Positions 8,455 to 18,032 of a stretch of DNA of 64,000 bases are shown here, piece after piece. The position numbers and the translations under genes were made by a program. The notes below the pieces were generated by a model. The model searched no databases. It saw only the letters and a list, made by a program, of their open reading frames with translations, and had not been told where the DNA came from. Source of the DNA: CAVRCA01 sp965218045 (lineage in GTDB: Bacteria; Pseudomonadota; Alphaproteobacteria; Acetobacterales; Acetobacteraceae); the NCBI GenBank assembly GCA_965218045.1, contig CBDCJX010000009.1, positions 372,001 through 436,000 on the forward strand. Direction: 5' to 3'. Numbering within the stretch: the stretch's first letter is position 1; each line of letters starts with the position of its first letter.

Positions 8455-10052
8455 GCCGCCCGCAGAATAGCGTCCGCGCCCTTCTCCGCGATCATGATGA
8501 CCGTCGCATTGGTGTTGCCCGACACCACCGTCGGCATGATCGAGGCGTCGATCACGCGCAAGCCCTCGACCCCCCTCACCCGCAGCTCGGTGTCGACCAC
8601 CGCGTTGGTTTGCGGTCCCATCATGCAGGTGCTGGTGGGGTGGAACGTGGTCCCGGCGGTGGCGCGTACGTGGTTCAGCCAGTCCTCGTCGCTTTGCGCC
8701 GCCGCGCCGGGCATCATCTCCTCGGCAACGAAGGGACGCATCGCCTCGGTGTGGAAGATGCCGCGCGCGATCTTCATGCCGGCGACCACGGTGTCCTTGT
8801 CGGCCTGCGTCGCCAGATAGTTCGGCTGGATCGCCGGCGGCTTTGCCGGGTCGGGCGAGCGGATGCGCAGCCAGCCACGGCTCTCCGGCCGGCACGGGAT
8901 GGCAACCAGGGTGCAGCCCGGATAGGTGTGCATCGGGTCGCCCGCCTTGGTCGAGCTGCCGGCGAGGAACTGGTATTGCACGTCAGGCGAGGCGAGCTCC
9001 GGTCGGGTCTTCACGAACAGGCCGATCGGCCCCGCGCCCATCATCAGCACGCCGCGCCGCAACAGGAAGTATTGCAGCCCGGCTTGCACCTTGAGTCGCC
9101 AGCTATGGGAAATCTCGTTGATCGTGTTCGGATTGACGCAGCGATAGATCACCCGGCCGCCGATATGGTCCTGCAGATTCTCGCCGACACCCGGCAGATC
9201 GTGCGCCACCTCGATGCCGTGCTCCTGCAACAACGCACCAGGGCCGATGCCGGAAAGCTGCAGCAGTTGCGGCGAGTTGATCGAGCCGCCGCACAGCAGC
9301 ACCTCACGCCTGGCCCGCGCCTCGCGCACAACGCCGTTCTGGCTGAACGTGACACCCACCGCGCGCTTGCCCTGCATCATGACGCGTTGCGCCAGCGCGC
9401 GTATCTCGACTTTCAGGTTCGACCGCTTCATGGCCGGGCGCAGGTACGAGACGGCGGTGCTGCTGCGTCGCCCGCCGCGAACCGTGAGCTGCAGCGGACC
9501 GACGCCCTCCTGATCGACGCCATTGAAATCGCGATTGAGCTTGTAGCCGGCCTCGCGCGCGGCGGCGATGAAGGCGTCGTGCAGCTCGTGCTCCGAACGC
9601 AGGTCGGAGACACCCAGCGGACCGCCGATGCCGTGATAATCGTCGGCGCCGCGCTCCTGGTGCTCGGCGCGGCGGAAATACGGCAGCACGTCGTCAAACG
9701 ACCAGCCGCCATTGCCCATCTGGCGCCACAGGTCGAAATCCTCCTTCTGGCCGCGGATGTAGATCAGCCCGTTGATCGAGCTCGACCCGCCCAGCACCTT
9801 GCCGCGCGGCCAGGGAATGCGTCGGTTGTTCATCTCCGGCACCGGCTCGGTCTCGTAGTGCCAGGCGACTTTCGGGTTGTAGATGTTGCGGTAGAACCCG
9901 GCCGGAATGTGGATCCAGGGGTCGCGATCCTTGCCGCCGGCTTCCAGCAGCAGCACTCGGGTGCGGCGGTCGGCCGAGAGCCGGTTGGCGAGGACGCAGC
10001 CCGCCGACCCGGCGCCGACGATGATGAAGTCGTAGTCGTCCTCGCTCGGCAT
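8451..10052 (-). CDS. GMC-family FAD oxidoreductase (choline dehydrogenase-like)
   Basis: 533 aa. Residues 8-30 form the FAD dinucleotide fold (DFIIVGAGSAGCVLANRLS); PWPRGKVLGGSSSING is GMC signature 1, GGSINSPQLLQLSGIGP is signature 2, and the C-terminal catalytic region has HPTSTCMMG and GNTNATVIMIAEK. These enzymes oxidise alcohols such as choline or polyethylene glycol. No betaine-aldehyde dehydrogenase is adjacent, so the alcohol substrate is open. ATG 10052 follows a strong GGGAGGAG. Upstream the gene is divergent from selB with only about 115 bp between. Confidence 0.9.
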   Translation of the reverse strand: MPSEDDYDFIIVGAGSAGCVLANRLSADRRTRVLLLEAGGKDRDPWIHIPAGFYRNIYNPKVAWHYETEPVPEMNNRRIPWPRGKVLGGSSSINGLIYIRGQKEDFDLWRQMGNGGWSFDDVLPYFRRAEHQERGADDYHGIGGPLGVSDLRSEHELHDAFIAAAREAGYKLNRDFNGVDQEGVGPLQLTVRGGRRSSTAVSYLRPAMKRSNLKVEIRALAQRVMMQGKRAVGVTFSQNGVVREARARREVLLCGGSINSPQLLQLSGIGPGALLQEHGIEVAHDLPGVGENLQDHIGGRVIYRCVNPNTINEISHSWRLKVQAGLQYFLLRRGVLMMGAGPIGLFVKTRPELASPDVQYQFLAGSSTKAGDPMHTYPGCTLVAIPCRPESRGWLRIRSPDPAKPPAIQPNYLATQADKDTVVAGMKIARGIFHTEAMRPFVAEEMMPGAAAQSDEDWLNHVRATAGTTFHPTSTCMMGPQTNAVVDTELRVRGVEGLRVIDASIMPTVVSGNTNATVIMIAEKGADAILRAA

Positions 10053-10169
10053 CCGCTCCTCCCCGAAAGATCGGCCGCTTGACGGCTCGTGGCGCCGGCC
10101 GCGAGACTGGCCCCGACCCGGAGGCAAACAGTACTCCGGACATTCCGCAACCGCCCGCAGCAGGGGCGC

Positions 10170-12056
10170 ATGATCGTCGCCACCGCCGGCCACGTCGACC
10201 ACGGCAAGACCTCGCTGATCGCCCGCCTCACCGGCGTCGACACCGATCGGCTTCCCGAGGAGAAGCGGCGCGGCCTGACCATCGATCTTGGCTTCGCCTA
10301 CACCACCCTGCCCGACGGCCGCGAGCTCGGCTTCGTCGATGTCCCCGGGCACGAGCGCTTCCTGCGCAACATGCTGGCCGGCGTGCTGGCGGTCGACGCG
10401 GTGCTGCTGATCGTCGCCGCCGATGACGGACCGATGCCGCAAACCTTGGAACACCTCGCGATCCTCGACCTGATCGGCGTGCGTGACGTCACCGGAGTGA
10501 TCACCAAGATCGACCGTGTCGACCACGCGCGCGTCGCGCACGTCGCGGCGTCACTCGGCGAACTGCTCGGCGATCACGGATTTGCCGACGCGCCAATCCT
10601 GTCGGTCTCCAGCGAAACCGGCGTGGGCATCGAGCAGCTGCGTGCCCACCTCGCCACCATCGGCACGAGGCGCGTGGCACCGGGAGCGGGGTTTCGCCTC
10701 GCGATCGACCGCTGCTTCACCTTGCCGGGCGCCGGCACTGTGGTGACCGGGGCCGTGGTCGCCGGCCGGGCGCGTGTCGGCGATCTGCTGTTGCTGACAC
10801 CCGGCGGCATCCAGGTGCGGGTACGCGGCATCCGCGCGCAGGATCGTGACAATGAAGCGGCGGTCGCCGGCACACGGTGCGCGCTCGCCGTCACCGGCGC
10901 ACGGCTCGATCGCACGCGGGTGCAACGCGGTGACTGGCTGGTCACGCCGAACCTGCACGCGCCAATGAACCGCTTCGACGCGCGACTCCGGTTCGTTGGT
11001 GAACCCGCGCTGCGCGACGGGATGCCGGTGCACGTGCATCTCGGCACCAGCGACATCACCGGGCGCGTCACCCTGCTGGGCGCGGCCGAGACACCCGGCA
11101 CCTGCTACGCACAGGTGACGATCGACCGTGCGACCGCCGCGCTGCACGGCGATCGGGTGATCATCCGCGACCACGCCGCGCGACGCACCCTCGCCGGCGG
11201 CCACGTGCTCGACCCGTCCACAGTGACCCGCCGCCGGCCGCGCGCGGAACGGCTCCGGACCTTGCGCGCGCTCGAGACAGGCGATCCGGGCCTCGCGCTG
11301 GCGGCCTTGCTCGACGTCGACGGCTGCGTCGATCTGCAAGCCTTCGCGCGCATCCGCAATGTCGACCCGACGGAGCTCACGGTCGCTGGATGCCGCCGCA
11401 TCGGCCGCGCGGGCGAGGTCGTGCTCGTCTCCCGCTCGGCGCACGCGACGCTGCGCGCCGCCGTGCTCGATGGCCTCGCCGCCTGGCACGCCGCGCGGCC
11501 GGACTCCATCGGCCCGAGCAAGGCCGCGCTGCTGCAACGGCTGCACACGCGCGCCACCGCCCCGGTGCTGGACGCGATCACCGCCGAGCTGCTCGAAGCC
11601 GGCGACGTGCTGCGCGATCGGGCGGCGCTGCACCTGCCGGGGCACGCGCCGCGGCTGAGCGACGCGGACGAGGAATTCTGGCGGCAGTTGGAGCCGGCGA
11701 TGGCGAGCGCGGGTCTGCGGCCGCCGCGCGTGCGCGAGCTGGCCGAACAGTTCGGCCACGATCCCGAGCGAATGCAGCTTCTCCTGCAACGCTACGAGGC
11801 GTTCGGCCGACTGCTATGCATAGCACCAAATCGTTTTTTTCTCATCGAAACAGTCGTGGCCCTGGCGGCCACCGCCGCGAGCTTGCAGGCCGAAGCCGAC
11901 GAGGGCGGGTTCGCCGCGGCAACCTTCGCGCGGGCAACCGGCGTCGGTCGCAATGTCGCCATCCAGATCCTCGAATTCCTCGACCGCATCGGCGTGACGC
12001 GCCGGCTTGGTGAGCTGCGCCACGTCATCCGTCCGGTCGAGGCGGCGCTGGGCTAG
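10170..12056 (+). CDS. selB: Selenocysteine-specific elongation factor SelB
   Basis: 628-aa translational GTPase that delivers Sec-tRNA(Sec) to UGA codons followed by a SECIS element. The G domain has the P-loop GHVDHGKT (residues 7-14), DVPGHERF and TKID; EF-Tu-like domains II and III follow, then C-terminal winged-helix repeats (~400-628) that bind SECIS RNA. ATG 10170 follows CAGGGG and puts the GTPase motif at the usual distance. selA, selD and the tRNA gene are not in the window, nor is any selenoprotein gene recognised. Confidence 0.95.
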   Translation: MIVATAGHVDHGKTSLIARLTGVDTDRLPEEKRRGLTIDLGFAYTTLPDGRELGFVDVPGHERFLRNMLAGVLAVDAVLLIVAADDGPMPQTLEHLAILDLIGVRDVTGVITKIDRVDHARVAHVAASLGELLGDHGFADAPILSVSSETGVGIEQLRAHLATIGTRRVAPGAGFRLAIDRCFTLPGAGTVVTGAVVAGRARVGDLLLLTPGGIQVRVRGIRAQDRDNEAAVAGTRCALAVTGARLDRTRVQRGDWLVTPNLHAPMNRFDARLRFVGEPALRDGMPVHVHLGTSDITGRVTLLGAAETPGTCYAQVTIDRATAALHGDRVIIRDHAARRTLAGGHVLDPSTVTRRRPRAERLRTLRALETGDPGLALAALLDVDGCVDLQAFARIRNVDPTELTVAGCRRIGRAGEVVLVSRSAHATLRAAVLDGLAAWHAARPDSIGPSKAALLQRLHTRATAPVLDAITAELLEAGDVLRDRAALHLPGHAPRLSDADEEFWRQLEPAMASAGLRPPRVRELAEQFGHDPERMQLLLQRYEAFGRLLCIAPNRFFLIETVVALAATAASLQAEADEGGFAAATFARATGVGRNVAIQILEFLDRIGVTRRLGELRHVIRPVEAALG

Positions 12057-12073
12057 CTACCGCAATTGTGGGG

Positions 12074-12760
12074 CTAACTGGCCACCGGTTCCAGCGCCGG
12101 CGCGCGCAGCACCCCACAGGACGGGGCGAAGCCGAGCCGGGCGCCGGTGCGCGCCTGCAACTCATCGCGCGTGACGCCCTCGACGATCTCCTCGACGAGG
12201 AATCCGGACGTGGTCACGTCGATCACCGCGAGATCGGTGAACACCCGCTTGACGCAGCGCACCGCCGTCAGCGGCAGGTCACACTGCTCCAGCAGGCGCG
12301 GTCGCCCGTCCCGCGTGATGTGCTCCATCACCACCCACACCGAAAGCGCACCGGCGGCGAGGTCCATCGCGCCACCGACCAGCGGCCCCTTGTTCGGCAC
12401 GCGCATGTCCCAATTGGCGAAGTCGCCATTCGCCGCGACCTCGAAGCCGCCCAGGATGGTGACGTCGATGTGGCCACCGCGTATCATTGCAAACGACCAT
12501 GACGAGTCGATCAGCGATGCGCCCTCGCGCAACGTGATACGCCGCGAGCCGGCATCCACCAGGTTGGGATCGGCCTGGTTGGGCGAAGCCTCGGGCCCCA
12601 CGCCGATGACGCCGTTCTCCGATTGGAAGAACACGTCGCGACCATCGGGCAGGTAGTTCGAGGTGAGTACCGGGATGCCGAGGCCGAGATTGACCACCAT
12701 CCCGTCCTGGATGTCCTGCGCGGCACGCCACGCCATTTGATGGCGGCTGAGTTTCGGCAT
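12074..12760 (-). CDS. 3-oxoacid CoA-transferase subunit B
   Basis: 228 aa, beta subunit of a class I CoA-transferase, with the catalytic-glutamate motif SENGVIG around residues 47-53 and NLGLGIPV near the N-terminus. It pairs with subunit A four bases upstream. The enzyme moves CoA between succinyl-CoA or acetyl-CoA and a 3-oxoacid such as acetoacetate or 3-oxoadipate; the two cannot be told apart here and no aromatic-pathway genes adjoin. It converges on selB with a 17-bp gap. Confidence 0.93.
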   Translation of the reverse strand: MPKLSRHQMAWRAAQDIQDGMVVNLGLGIPVLTSNYLPDGRDVFFQSENGVIGVGPEASPNQADPNLVDAGSRRITLREGASLIDSSWSFAMIRGGHIDVTILGGFEVAANGDFANWDMRVPNKGPLVGGAMDLAAGALSVWVVMEHITRDGRPRLLEQCDLPLTAVRCVKRVFTDLAVIDVTTSGFLVEEIVEGVTRDELQARTGARLGFAPSCGVLRAPALEPVAS

Positions 12761-12764
12761 CGCA

Positions 12765-13436
12765 TCAGCCTCCTACCGCCAGCACGCGATCGATGTAGAC
12801 GCCGGGCAACTGGACCCGCTCGGGCGGCAGCGCCTCGTGCTGGGCGAGGCGCACCTCGGCGACCGCGAGTTTCGCCGCCGTCGCCATCATCGGTCCGAAA
12901 TTCGCCTGCGCGTAGCGGAACGCGAGATTGCCGAAACGATCGGCGATGTCGGCGCGCAGCAAGGCGAGGTCGCCGGTGATCGCTTCCTCCAGCACGTAGT
13001 CCCGCTCGCCGAAGCGCCGCACTTCCTTGCCCTTGGCGAGATCGGTGCCGAAGCCGGATGGCGTGTAGAACGCCGGGATGCCGGCGCCGCCGGCGCGGAT
13101 CGCTTCGCTGAACGTGCCCTGCGGCAAGCAGACCAGCTCGATCCGCCCCGCCTTCCACAGCTCCTCGAACACCGAGAGCTCGCGCCCCCTGCCGCGCGCG
13201 GCGGTGCAGATCACCTTGCGCACCTGGTGGTTCTCGATCAGCTCGTGGGTGCGCGACAGCGGGTGGGTCGCCGAGTTGACCACCAAGGTGAGGTCCCTTG
13301 CACCGTGCTCGCGCAACGCGCCGATCAGCCTGTTGGGAAAGCCGGCGCCGCCGAAGCCGGGGATCAGCACGGTCGCACCATCCTTGACATCGGCCAGCGC
13401 CTCGGCCACGCCCGCCACGCGCTTGTCGATCGCCAA
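12765..13436 (-). CDS. 3-oxoacid CoA-transferase subunit A
   Basis: 223 aa by the chosen start. The family glycine motif appears as LIPGFGGAGFPN, followed by RGRELSVFEELW and PSGFGTDLAKGKE. TTG 13436 (then AIDKRVAG) is preferred because GGGGAG lies just upstream and family members begin near this point; GTG 13475 would add 13 residues. It forms a heteromer with subunit B directly downstream. Confidence 0.9.
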   Translation of the reverse strand: MAIDKRVAGVAEALADVKDGATVLIPGFGGAGFPNRLIGALREHGARDLTLVVNSATHPLSRTHELIENHQVRKVICTAARGRGRELSVFEELWKAGRIELVCLPQGTFSEAIRAGGAGIPAFYTPSGFGTDLAKGKEVRRFGERDYVLEEAITGDLALLRADIADRFGNLAFRYAQANFGPMMATAAKLAVAEVRLAQHEALPPERVQLPGVYIDRVLAVGG

Positions 13437-13545
13437 CGTCTTCTCCCCACTTGTTCGCGTCCCGCCTGTCGGCACGTGTTTCCGAGACTAATCGGGGTGG
13501 TAAGCTGGTCAAGTCGATGCCGGACGACGAGGGAGGAACGCCGCG

Positions 13546-14166
13546 ATGATGACACTGCATTGGTCACCCCGCTCGCCGTATGTGCGCAAGGTGATGATCG
13601 CGGCGCATGAGATGGGGCTCGTCGACCGCATTCGCACCGTGCGCACCGTGGTCGCGGCGACCGAGCCGCACGCCGGGCTGATGCGCATCAATCCGCAGAG
13701 CCGGCTGCCCACCCTGGAAGCCGAGGACGGCACCGTCGTCTACGATTCGCCGGTGGTCTGCGAGTATCTCGACCAGTTGCATGATGGGGAAAAACTGATC
13801 CCGCCCGCCTTTCCCGAGCGGCTGATCACGCTGCGGCGGCAGGCGCTGGGCGACGGGATGCTGGACACCTTGCTGATGTGGCTCGGCGAGCGCTTCCGCC
13901 CGGAGGAGAAGCGCTCGGAGCCGCATATTGAGGCTTGGCGAGTGAAGACACGGGCCTCGGTCGCGGCGCTGGAGCGCGAGGCGCCCGCGCTGGCCGCCTC
14001 GCGCTTCGACCTCGGCCATATCGCGATCGGCGTGGCACTCGGCTATCTCGATTTCCGTTTTTCCGAGATGCGCTGGCGCGATGGCCATCCCCGGCTCGCC
14101 GACTGGCAGGCGAGCTTCGACACCAGGCCGTCGGTGATCGCCAGTCGGCCGGTTGACGACCTGTAG
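13546..14166 (+). CDS. Glutathione S-transferase family protein
   Basis: 206 aa. The N-terminal thioredoxin-like domain reads LHWSPRSPYVRKVMIAAHE, with Ser in the position where related GSTs carry the active Ser or Cys, then SRLPTLEAEDGTVVYDS, the glutathione-binding SNAIL-like motif. A helical C-terminal domain follows. ATG-ATG at 13546; AGGGAGGAACG precedes. Function beyond glutathione transfer or conjugation is not predictable. Confidence 0.9.
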   Translation: MMTLHWSPRSPYVRKVMIAAHEMGLVDRIRTVRTVVAATEPHAGLMRINPQSRLPTLEAEDGTVVYDSPVVCEYLDQLHDGEKLIPPAFPERLITLRRQALGDGMLDTLLMWLGERFRPEEKRSEPHIEAWRVKTRASVAALEREAPALAASRFDLGHIAIGVALGYLDFRFSEMRWRDGHPRLADWQASFDTRPSVIASRPVDDL

Positions 14167-14211
14167 GGAGGGTGCCGATATCGGCTGACGAACCTTGCGG
14201 AAGCCAACAGC

Positions 14212-14844
14212 GTGATCGAACTCGACTACGCGGCGCTCAGTGCCACCAAAGTCAACCCGGACCCGTTCCCGCACGTCGTGGTGCCGCACTTCCTGCCGCC
14301 GACCGCGCTGGATGCTGTGCTGCGCGATCTACCGCCGATCAGCCGCGGTGGTTCCTTCCCCCCCGAGGCAGTGCGGCTCGGTCCTGCCGCGCGCGGGTTG
14401 ATGACCGCGCTCAAGGGCGAGGCGATGCGCGAGGCAATCGCCACGCGGTTCGGCCTTGCGCTCGACGACGCCCCCACCATGGTGACGTTGCGCGGCTGGA
14501 CCCGTGACAAGGACGGCCGCATCCATTGCGATTCCACCGCCAAGCGGGTCACGGTGCTGCTCTATCTCAACCAGGAGACCGACGCATTCGCCGCGCATCA
14601 CGGCTGCCTGCGCCTGCTGCGCGGCCCGACCGACCTTGACGCTTTCGCGGTCGAGGTGCCGCCGGTGAACGGCACGTTGCTGGCGTTTCCCAACGGCCCA
14701 ACCACGTGGCACGGGCACAAGCCCTTCGTCGGCCAGCGCTACAGCGTGCAGCTCAACTACATGACCACCGACCAGGCCGCCCGCTCCGAGCTTCGCCGCC
14801 ATCGAGTCTCGGCCTTGGTTAAACGGCTGACCCACGCCGCTTGA
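14212..14844 (+). CDS. 2OG-Fe(II) oxygenase family protein
   Basis: 210 aa. A double-stranded beta-helix oxygenase with the likely iron ligands His and Asp in GRIHCDS, the distal His in TTWHGHKPF, and an Arg shortly after (GQRYSVQL) to bind 2-oxoglutarate. The start is GTG 14212. Substrate unknown. After it the DNA changes character: no gene for about 540 bp and then the accessory ABC/CoA region. Confidence 0.75.
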   Translation: MIELDYAALSATKVNPDPFPHVVVPHFLPPTALDAVLRDLPPISRGGSFPPEAVRLGPAARGLMTALKGEAMREAIATRFGLALDDAPTMVTLRGWTRDKDGRIHCDSTAKRVTVLLYLNQETDAFAAHHGCLRLLRGPTDLDAFAVEVPPVNGTLLAFPNGPTTWHGHKPFVGQRYSVQLNYMTTDQAARSELRRHRVSALVKRLTHAA

Positions 14845-15388
14845 TCGTGCTCCGAGGGGCGGCGCAAGCAATCGCCCATGCGGCCGACATCCAGGACCGG
14901 GACGGCAGCGCGCGCTTCGTCTCGCTCACCTTGCCGGAGTGTACGCCGTGTGCCGAGGCAGGCCGACCGTTCATGCGGGCCGCACCTGGCAGCGGCTTCG
15001 GCTACGAACTTCTGATAACCAGCCGCCTACGGCATCATCGCCTGACCTCGAACGGGGCTGGGGATACCGCGCCCGCATCCCTGGTTCGTGCCACAGCTCC
15101 GCATCGGGCCACGCCACGTGCGGACCATGGATCTCCTCAGCCGTAGTGAAACAGCGCGCGGCCAGGCACCGACCGGCAGAAGTGTCCGGTCCCGTGTCCA
15201 GCGCCAACCAAACCGGATCTTCGAAAGCTGTCAAGTTGTGGAGCTGGCGTCGCCTTTTTCGCCGAAGGCAAGCACGTCGCCCGGGCGTACCCGGTTTTCA
15301 AAATGCCGCCAGTGCGCTTGCCTTCCGGCGTCGAGTTGGATATCGAACGGAGACAAAGGCAGGCTAGTGCCATAATTGGGAGGACGTC
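14845..15388. other. Gene-poor boundary stretch before the accessory region
   Basis: No reading frame here has codon bias or a recognisable domain. CCGGG-CGTA-CCCGG followed by TTTT (15281-15298) is a weak intrinsic terminator candidate on the + strand. A poor promoter-like pair TTGCCT (15318) and TATCGA (15341) lies 17 bp apart upstream of the SBP gene. The stretch marks the left edge of the accessory block. Confidence 0.4.
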
Positions 15389-17023
15389 GTGATCGCATCA
15401 GTTGATCGCCGCGATTTCATGCTGGGACTCGTCGCGGCGGGCTACGTCCTGCTGGATGGCGGGTCTGCCAGTGCCGTGGGCGATCGCGGTCTGCTCGCCC
15501 AGCCCTGGGCGGTTTGGGACACCGCGGAGAAGCCTGTGCGCGGCGGTTATCTGCGGACCGCGGCCGAACAATACATCGGCAAGATGAATCCCGATCACTG
15601 GCCTGTGCTCGACTGGCTGACGATCAACGAGTTCTACGAAAAGCTGGTCATCACCGACGGCAGCTATCGTCCGACGGTACCCTGGCTCATCGAGTCTCTT
15701 GCCTTCGAGAACCCGACGACGGCGATGACAAAGCTGCGCGACGGGATCACGTTCCAGGACGGCACCAAATTCGATGCCGCTGCGGTGAAGTTCGTCATCG
15801 ATTGGATCCGCGACCCAAAGAGCGGGGCGTGGAGCGTGAGCTGGCTGGCGCCACTCGATACGGTAGAGGTCGTGGGCGATCTGACCGTGCGCTGGCGCTT
15901 CAAGACGCCGTGGGCTGCATTCCCCGGAATAATCGCCAACGTCCCGGGCTACATGATGTCGCCAACCGCCCTCAAGGACGGCCCGACTAGCTTGGACAGC
16001 CACCCGGTCGGCACCGGACCGTTCATCCTCGAGGAGGCCAGTCCGGGGAATTTCGTGAAGGTAAAGCGCAATCCCAACTGGTGGTTCGCGAAGGCGTCGG
16101 GCAATCCCGACATGCCCTATTTCGACGGCGTCATCGTCACCATCATCCCCGATCCCGCCGTGCGCCTCGCCAACCTCCGGGCCGGCAAGATCGATATGCT
16201 GCTCTCCGTCGAAAAGTCGCAATACCCCATCATCAAGAACGATCCTACCCTGAACGTCTATGTGCAGCCGCTCAATTCGGTCAATGCGCTGCGCTTCAAC
16301 TGCACAAAGGGTGTCTGCCAGGACGTGCGCGTGCGAAAGGCGATCAGCCACGCGATCGATCGCCGCGCGCTGATCGTCGGCACGCAGTTCGGGCTCGCCC
16401 GCCTCGCCAGTTGCATGTATCCCGAAGATCATTGGGCGCACAATCCGGACCTCAAGCCCGTGTCGTACGATCCCGCGCGCGCCAGGTCGCTGCTGGCGGA
16501 AGCGGGCCATGGCAGCGGCCTCACGGTGCGCGGCTACTACAGCAACACAACCCAGGGTCAGACCATAGCCGGGGCGATCAAGAACATGCTGGCCAAGGTC
16601 GGCGTGACGTGGGATGTCGAGCTGCTGGCGCCGGTCGCCGCGACCGCCCGGCTCAAGGACGCCGACTACGATCTCGCCGCTGGGGGCTGGACCTATATCT
16701 ATGATCCGGATCTCATGGCGACCGGCCTCTACATGCCCGACGGCGGCTTCAACTTCGGTCGCAGCCACAATGAGGAGGCGATCAAGCTGATCGAGGCCGG
16801 CCGTCGCGAGATCGACGAAGCCAAGCGTCGGCAAATCTATTGGCAGCTTGAAAAGGTCCTCTACGAGAATTGCGAGGACGCTTGGCTATGGTGGGAAGAA
16901 AGCGTCACCGCGATGCGCAAGAGCCTGCGCGGCTGGGACCAGGAACAACGCGTCAAACACAAGGAGGTTTGGTCCTGGTCGCACCCGCTGTGGTTCAAGG
17001 ACGGCAAGCGCGATAGCGTTTGA
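15389..17023 (+). CDS. ABC transporter substrate-binding protein, peptide/solute type (module 1)
   Basis: 544 aa, family 5 extracellular solute-binding protein. The leader DRRDFMLGLVAAGYVLL contains a twin arginine, so export through Tat rather than Sec is possible. Family features are PTVPWLIESLAF, DSHPVGTGPF and the DVRVRKAISHAIDRRAL helix. GTG 15389 follows GGGAGGACGTC. It heads a same-strand series SBP-permease-permease-ATPase-ATPase-CoA-transferase-carboxylase with tiny gaps, so the bound solute is probably the acid that those enzymes process, not necessarily a peptide. Confidence 0.9.
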   Translation: MIASVDRRDFMLGLVAAGYVLLDGGSASAVGDRGLLAQPWAVWDTAEKPVRGGYLRTAAEQYIGKMNPDHWPVLDWLTINEFYEKLVITDGSYRPTVPWLIESLAFENPTTAMTKLRDGITFQDGTKFDAAAVKFVIDWIRDPKSGAWSVSWLAPLDTVEVVGDLTVRWRFKTPWAAFPGIIANVPGYMMSPTALKDGPTSLDSHPVGTGPFILEEASPGNFVKVKRNPNWWFAKASGNPDMPYFDGVIVTIIPDPAVRLANLRAGKIDMLLSVEKSQYPIIKNDPTLNVYVQPLNSVNALRFNCTKGVCQDVRVRKAISHAIDRRALIVGTQFGLARLASCMYPEDHWAHNPDLKPVSYDPARARSLLAEAGHGSGLTVRGYYSNTTQGQTIAGAIKNMLAKVGVTWDVELLAPVAATARLKDADYDLAAGGWTYIYDPDLMATGLYMPDGGFNFGRSHNEEAIKLIEAGRREIDEAKRRQIYWQLEKVLYENCEDAWLWWEESVTAMRKSLRGWDQEQRVKHKEVWSWSHPLWFKDGKRDSV

Positions 17024-17062
17024 TGCCGCCTCGGTTTTGGCGTTGCGCAGCAGAGGGCGGCG

Positions 17063-18019
17063 ATGGCGCGATACATCCTGGTCCGGCTGGCACACGCGCT
17101 CATCATTCTGGCGATTGTCACGGTGCTGGTGTTCGTCATCGCCCGTCTGCTTCCGGGCGATGCCATCATGGCGGCCATGAGCGGCAGCGTGAGCCTGCAG
17201 GACCCCGCAGTGGTCCAGCGCGTCCGCCAGGAGTTCGGACTCGATCAGCCGCTGTATCAACAGTTCATCGTCTGGCTCGGCGAGTTCCTGCGCGGCGACT
17301 GGGGAACCTCCCTCGGCACCGGCCAGCCGGTGCTTGCCATGTTCTTGCAGCGCCTGCCGATCACGCTGGAGCTGTTCGGCTGGGCGACGGTCTGGTCATT
17401 CGCCATCGGCATTCCGGTGGGGATCGTCAGCGCGGTCCGGCGCGGTTCCTACCTCGACATGGCGCTGACCACCGGCGCCCTCCTTGGCGTCTCGATCCCG
17501 TCCTTTTGGCTGGCCATCGTGCTGATCTATCTGCTGGCGGTGGCGCTGCCGGTCTTTCCGCCATCGGGCTACGTGCCGCTCTCGCAGAGCATGTGGCGCA
17601 ACTTCGAGGCGATGGTGTTGCCGAGCTTCGTGCTCGGAATCCATTCGGCGGGACTGCTGGCGCGCTTCGTGCGGTCGAGCCTGCTCGAGGTGCTGAGCCA
17701 GGATTTCATCCGCACAGCCCGCGCCAAGGGTCTGACGGAGCGTGCCGTTGTCGCCCTTCATGCAATTAAGCCCGCGATGATACCGGTCGTCACCGTCATC
17801 GGCCTTTCGTGGGGCGGATTGCTGGCCGGTGCGTTCTTCGTGGAAGTGATCTTCGCCATTCCCGGCCTCGGCCGGATGAGCGTGGACGCGATCTTCCAGA
17901 AGGATTTCCCGGTGATGCAGGCGATGCTGATCGCGGTCTCCGTCAACGTGCTCCTGATCAATCTCCTGGTCGACATCCTCTACGGCTATCTCGATCCGCG
18001 CGTGCGGGTGCGGTCGTAG
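17063..18019 (+). CDS. ABC transporter permease, DppB type (module 1)
   Basis: 318 aa, six membrane segments. The long periplasmic loop after segment 1 carries FGLDQPLYQQFIVWL, and the cytoplasmic EAA loop reads DFIRTARAKGLTERAVV, both typical of DppB/GsiC proteins. It forms the channel with the next permease. Confidence 0.92.
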   Translation: MARYILVRLAHALIILAIVTVLVFVIARLLPGDAIMAAMSGSVSLQDPAVVQRVRQEFGLDQPLYQQFIVWLGEFLRGDWGTSLGTGQPVLAMFLQRLPITLELFGWATVWSFAIGIPVGIVSAVRRGSYLDMALTTGALLGVSIPSFWLAIVLIYLLAVALPVFPPSGYVPLSQSMWRNFEAMVLPSFVLGIHSAGLLARFVRSSLLEVLSQDFIRTARAKGLTERAVVALHAIKPAMIPVVTVIGLSWGGLLAGAFFVEVIFAIPGLGRMSVDAIFQKDFPVMQAMLIAVSVNVLLINLLVDILYGYLDPRVRVRS

Positions 18020-18032
18020 TCCGCGCCGCCGG

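Noticed and set aside
6831..10082. A 1083-codon open frame on the + strand
   Set aside because: It crosses four confirmed genes on both strands and its product is arginine-rich low-complexity; it is open only because high GC lowers stop frequency.
13436..13475. Longer N-terminus of CoA-transferase subunit A from GTG 13475
   Set aside because: TTG 13436 has a much better ribosome site and matches where the family begins; the longer form is still possible.
14971..15234. An 87-codon minus frame in the left boundary gap
   Set aside because: No codon bias like neighbouring genes, no ribosome site and no recognisable domain.
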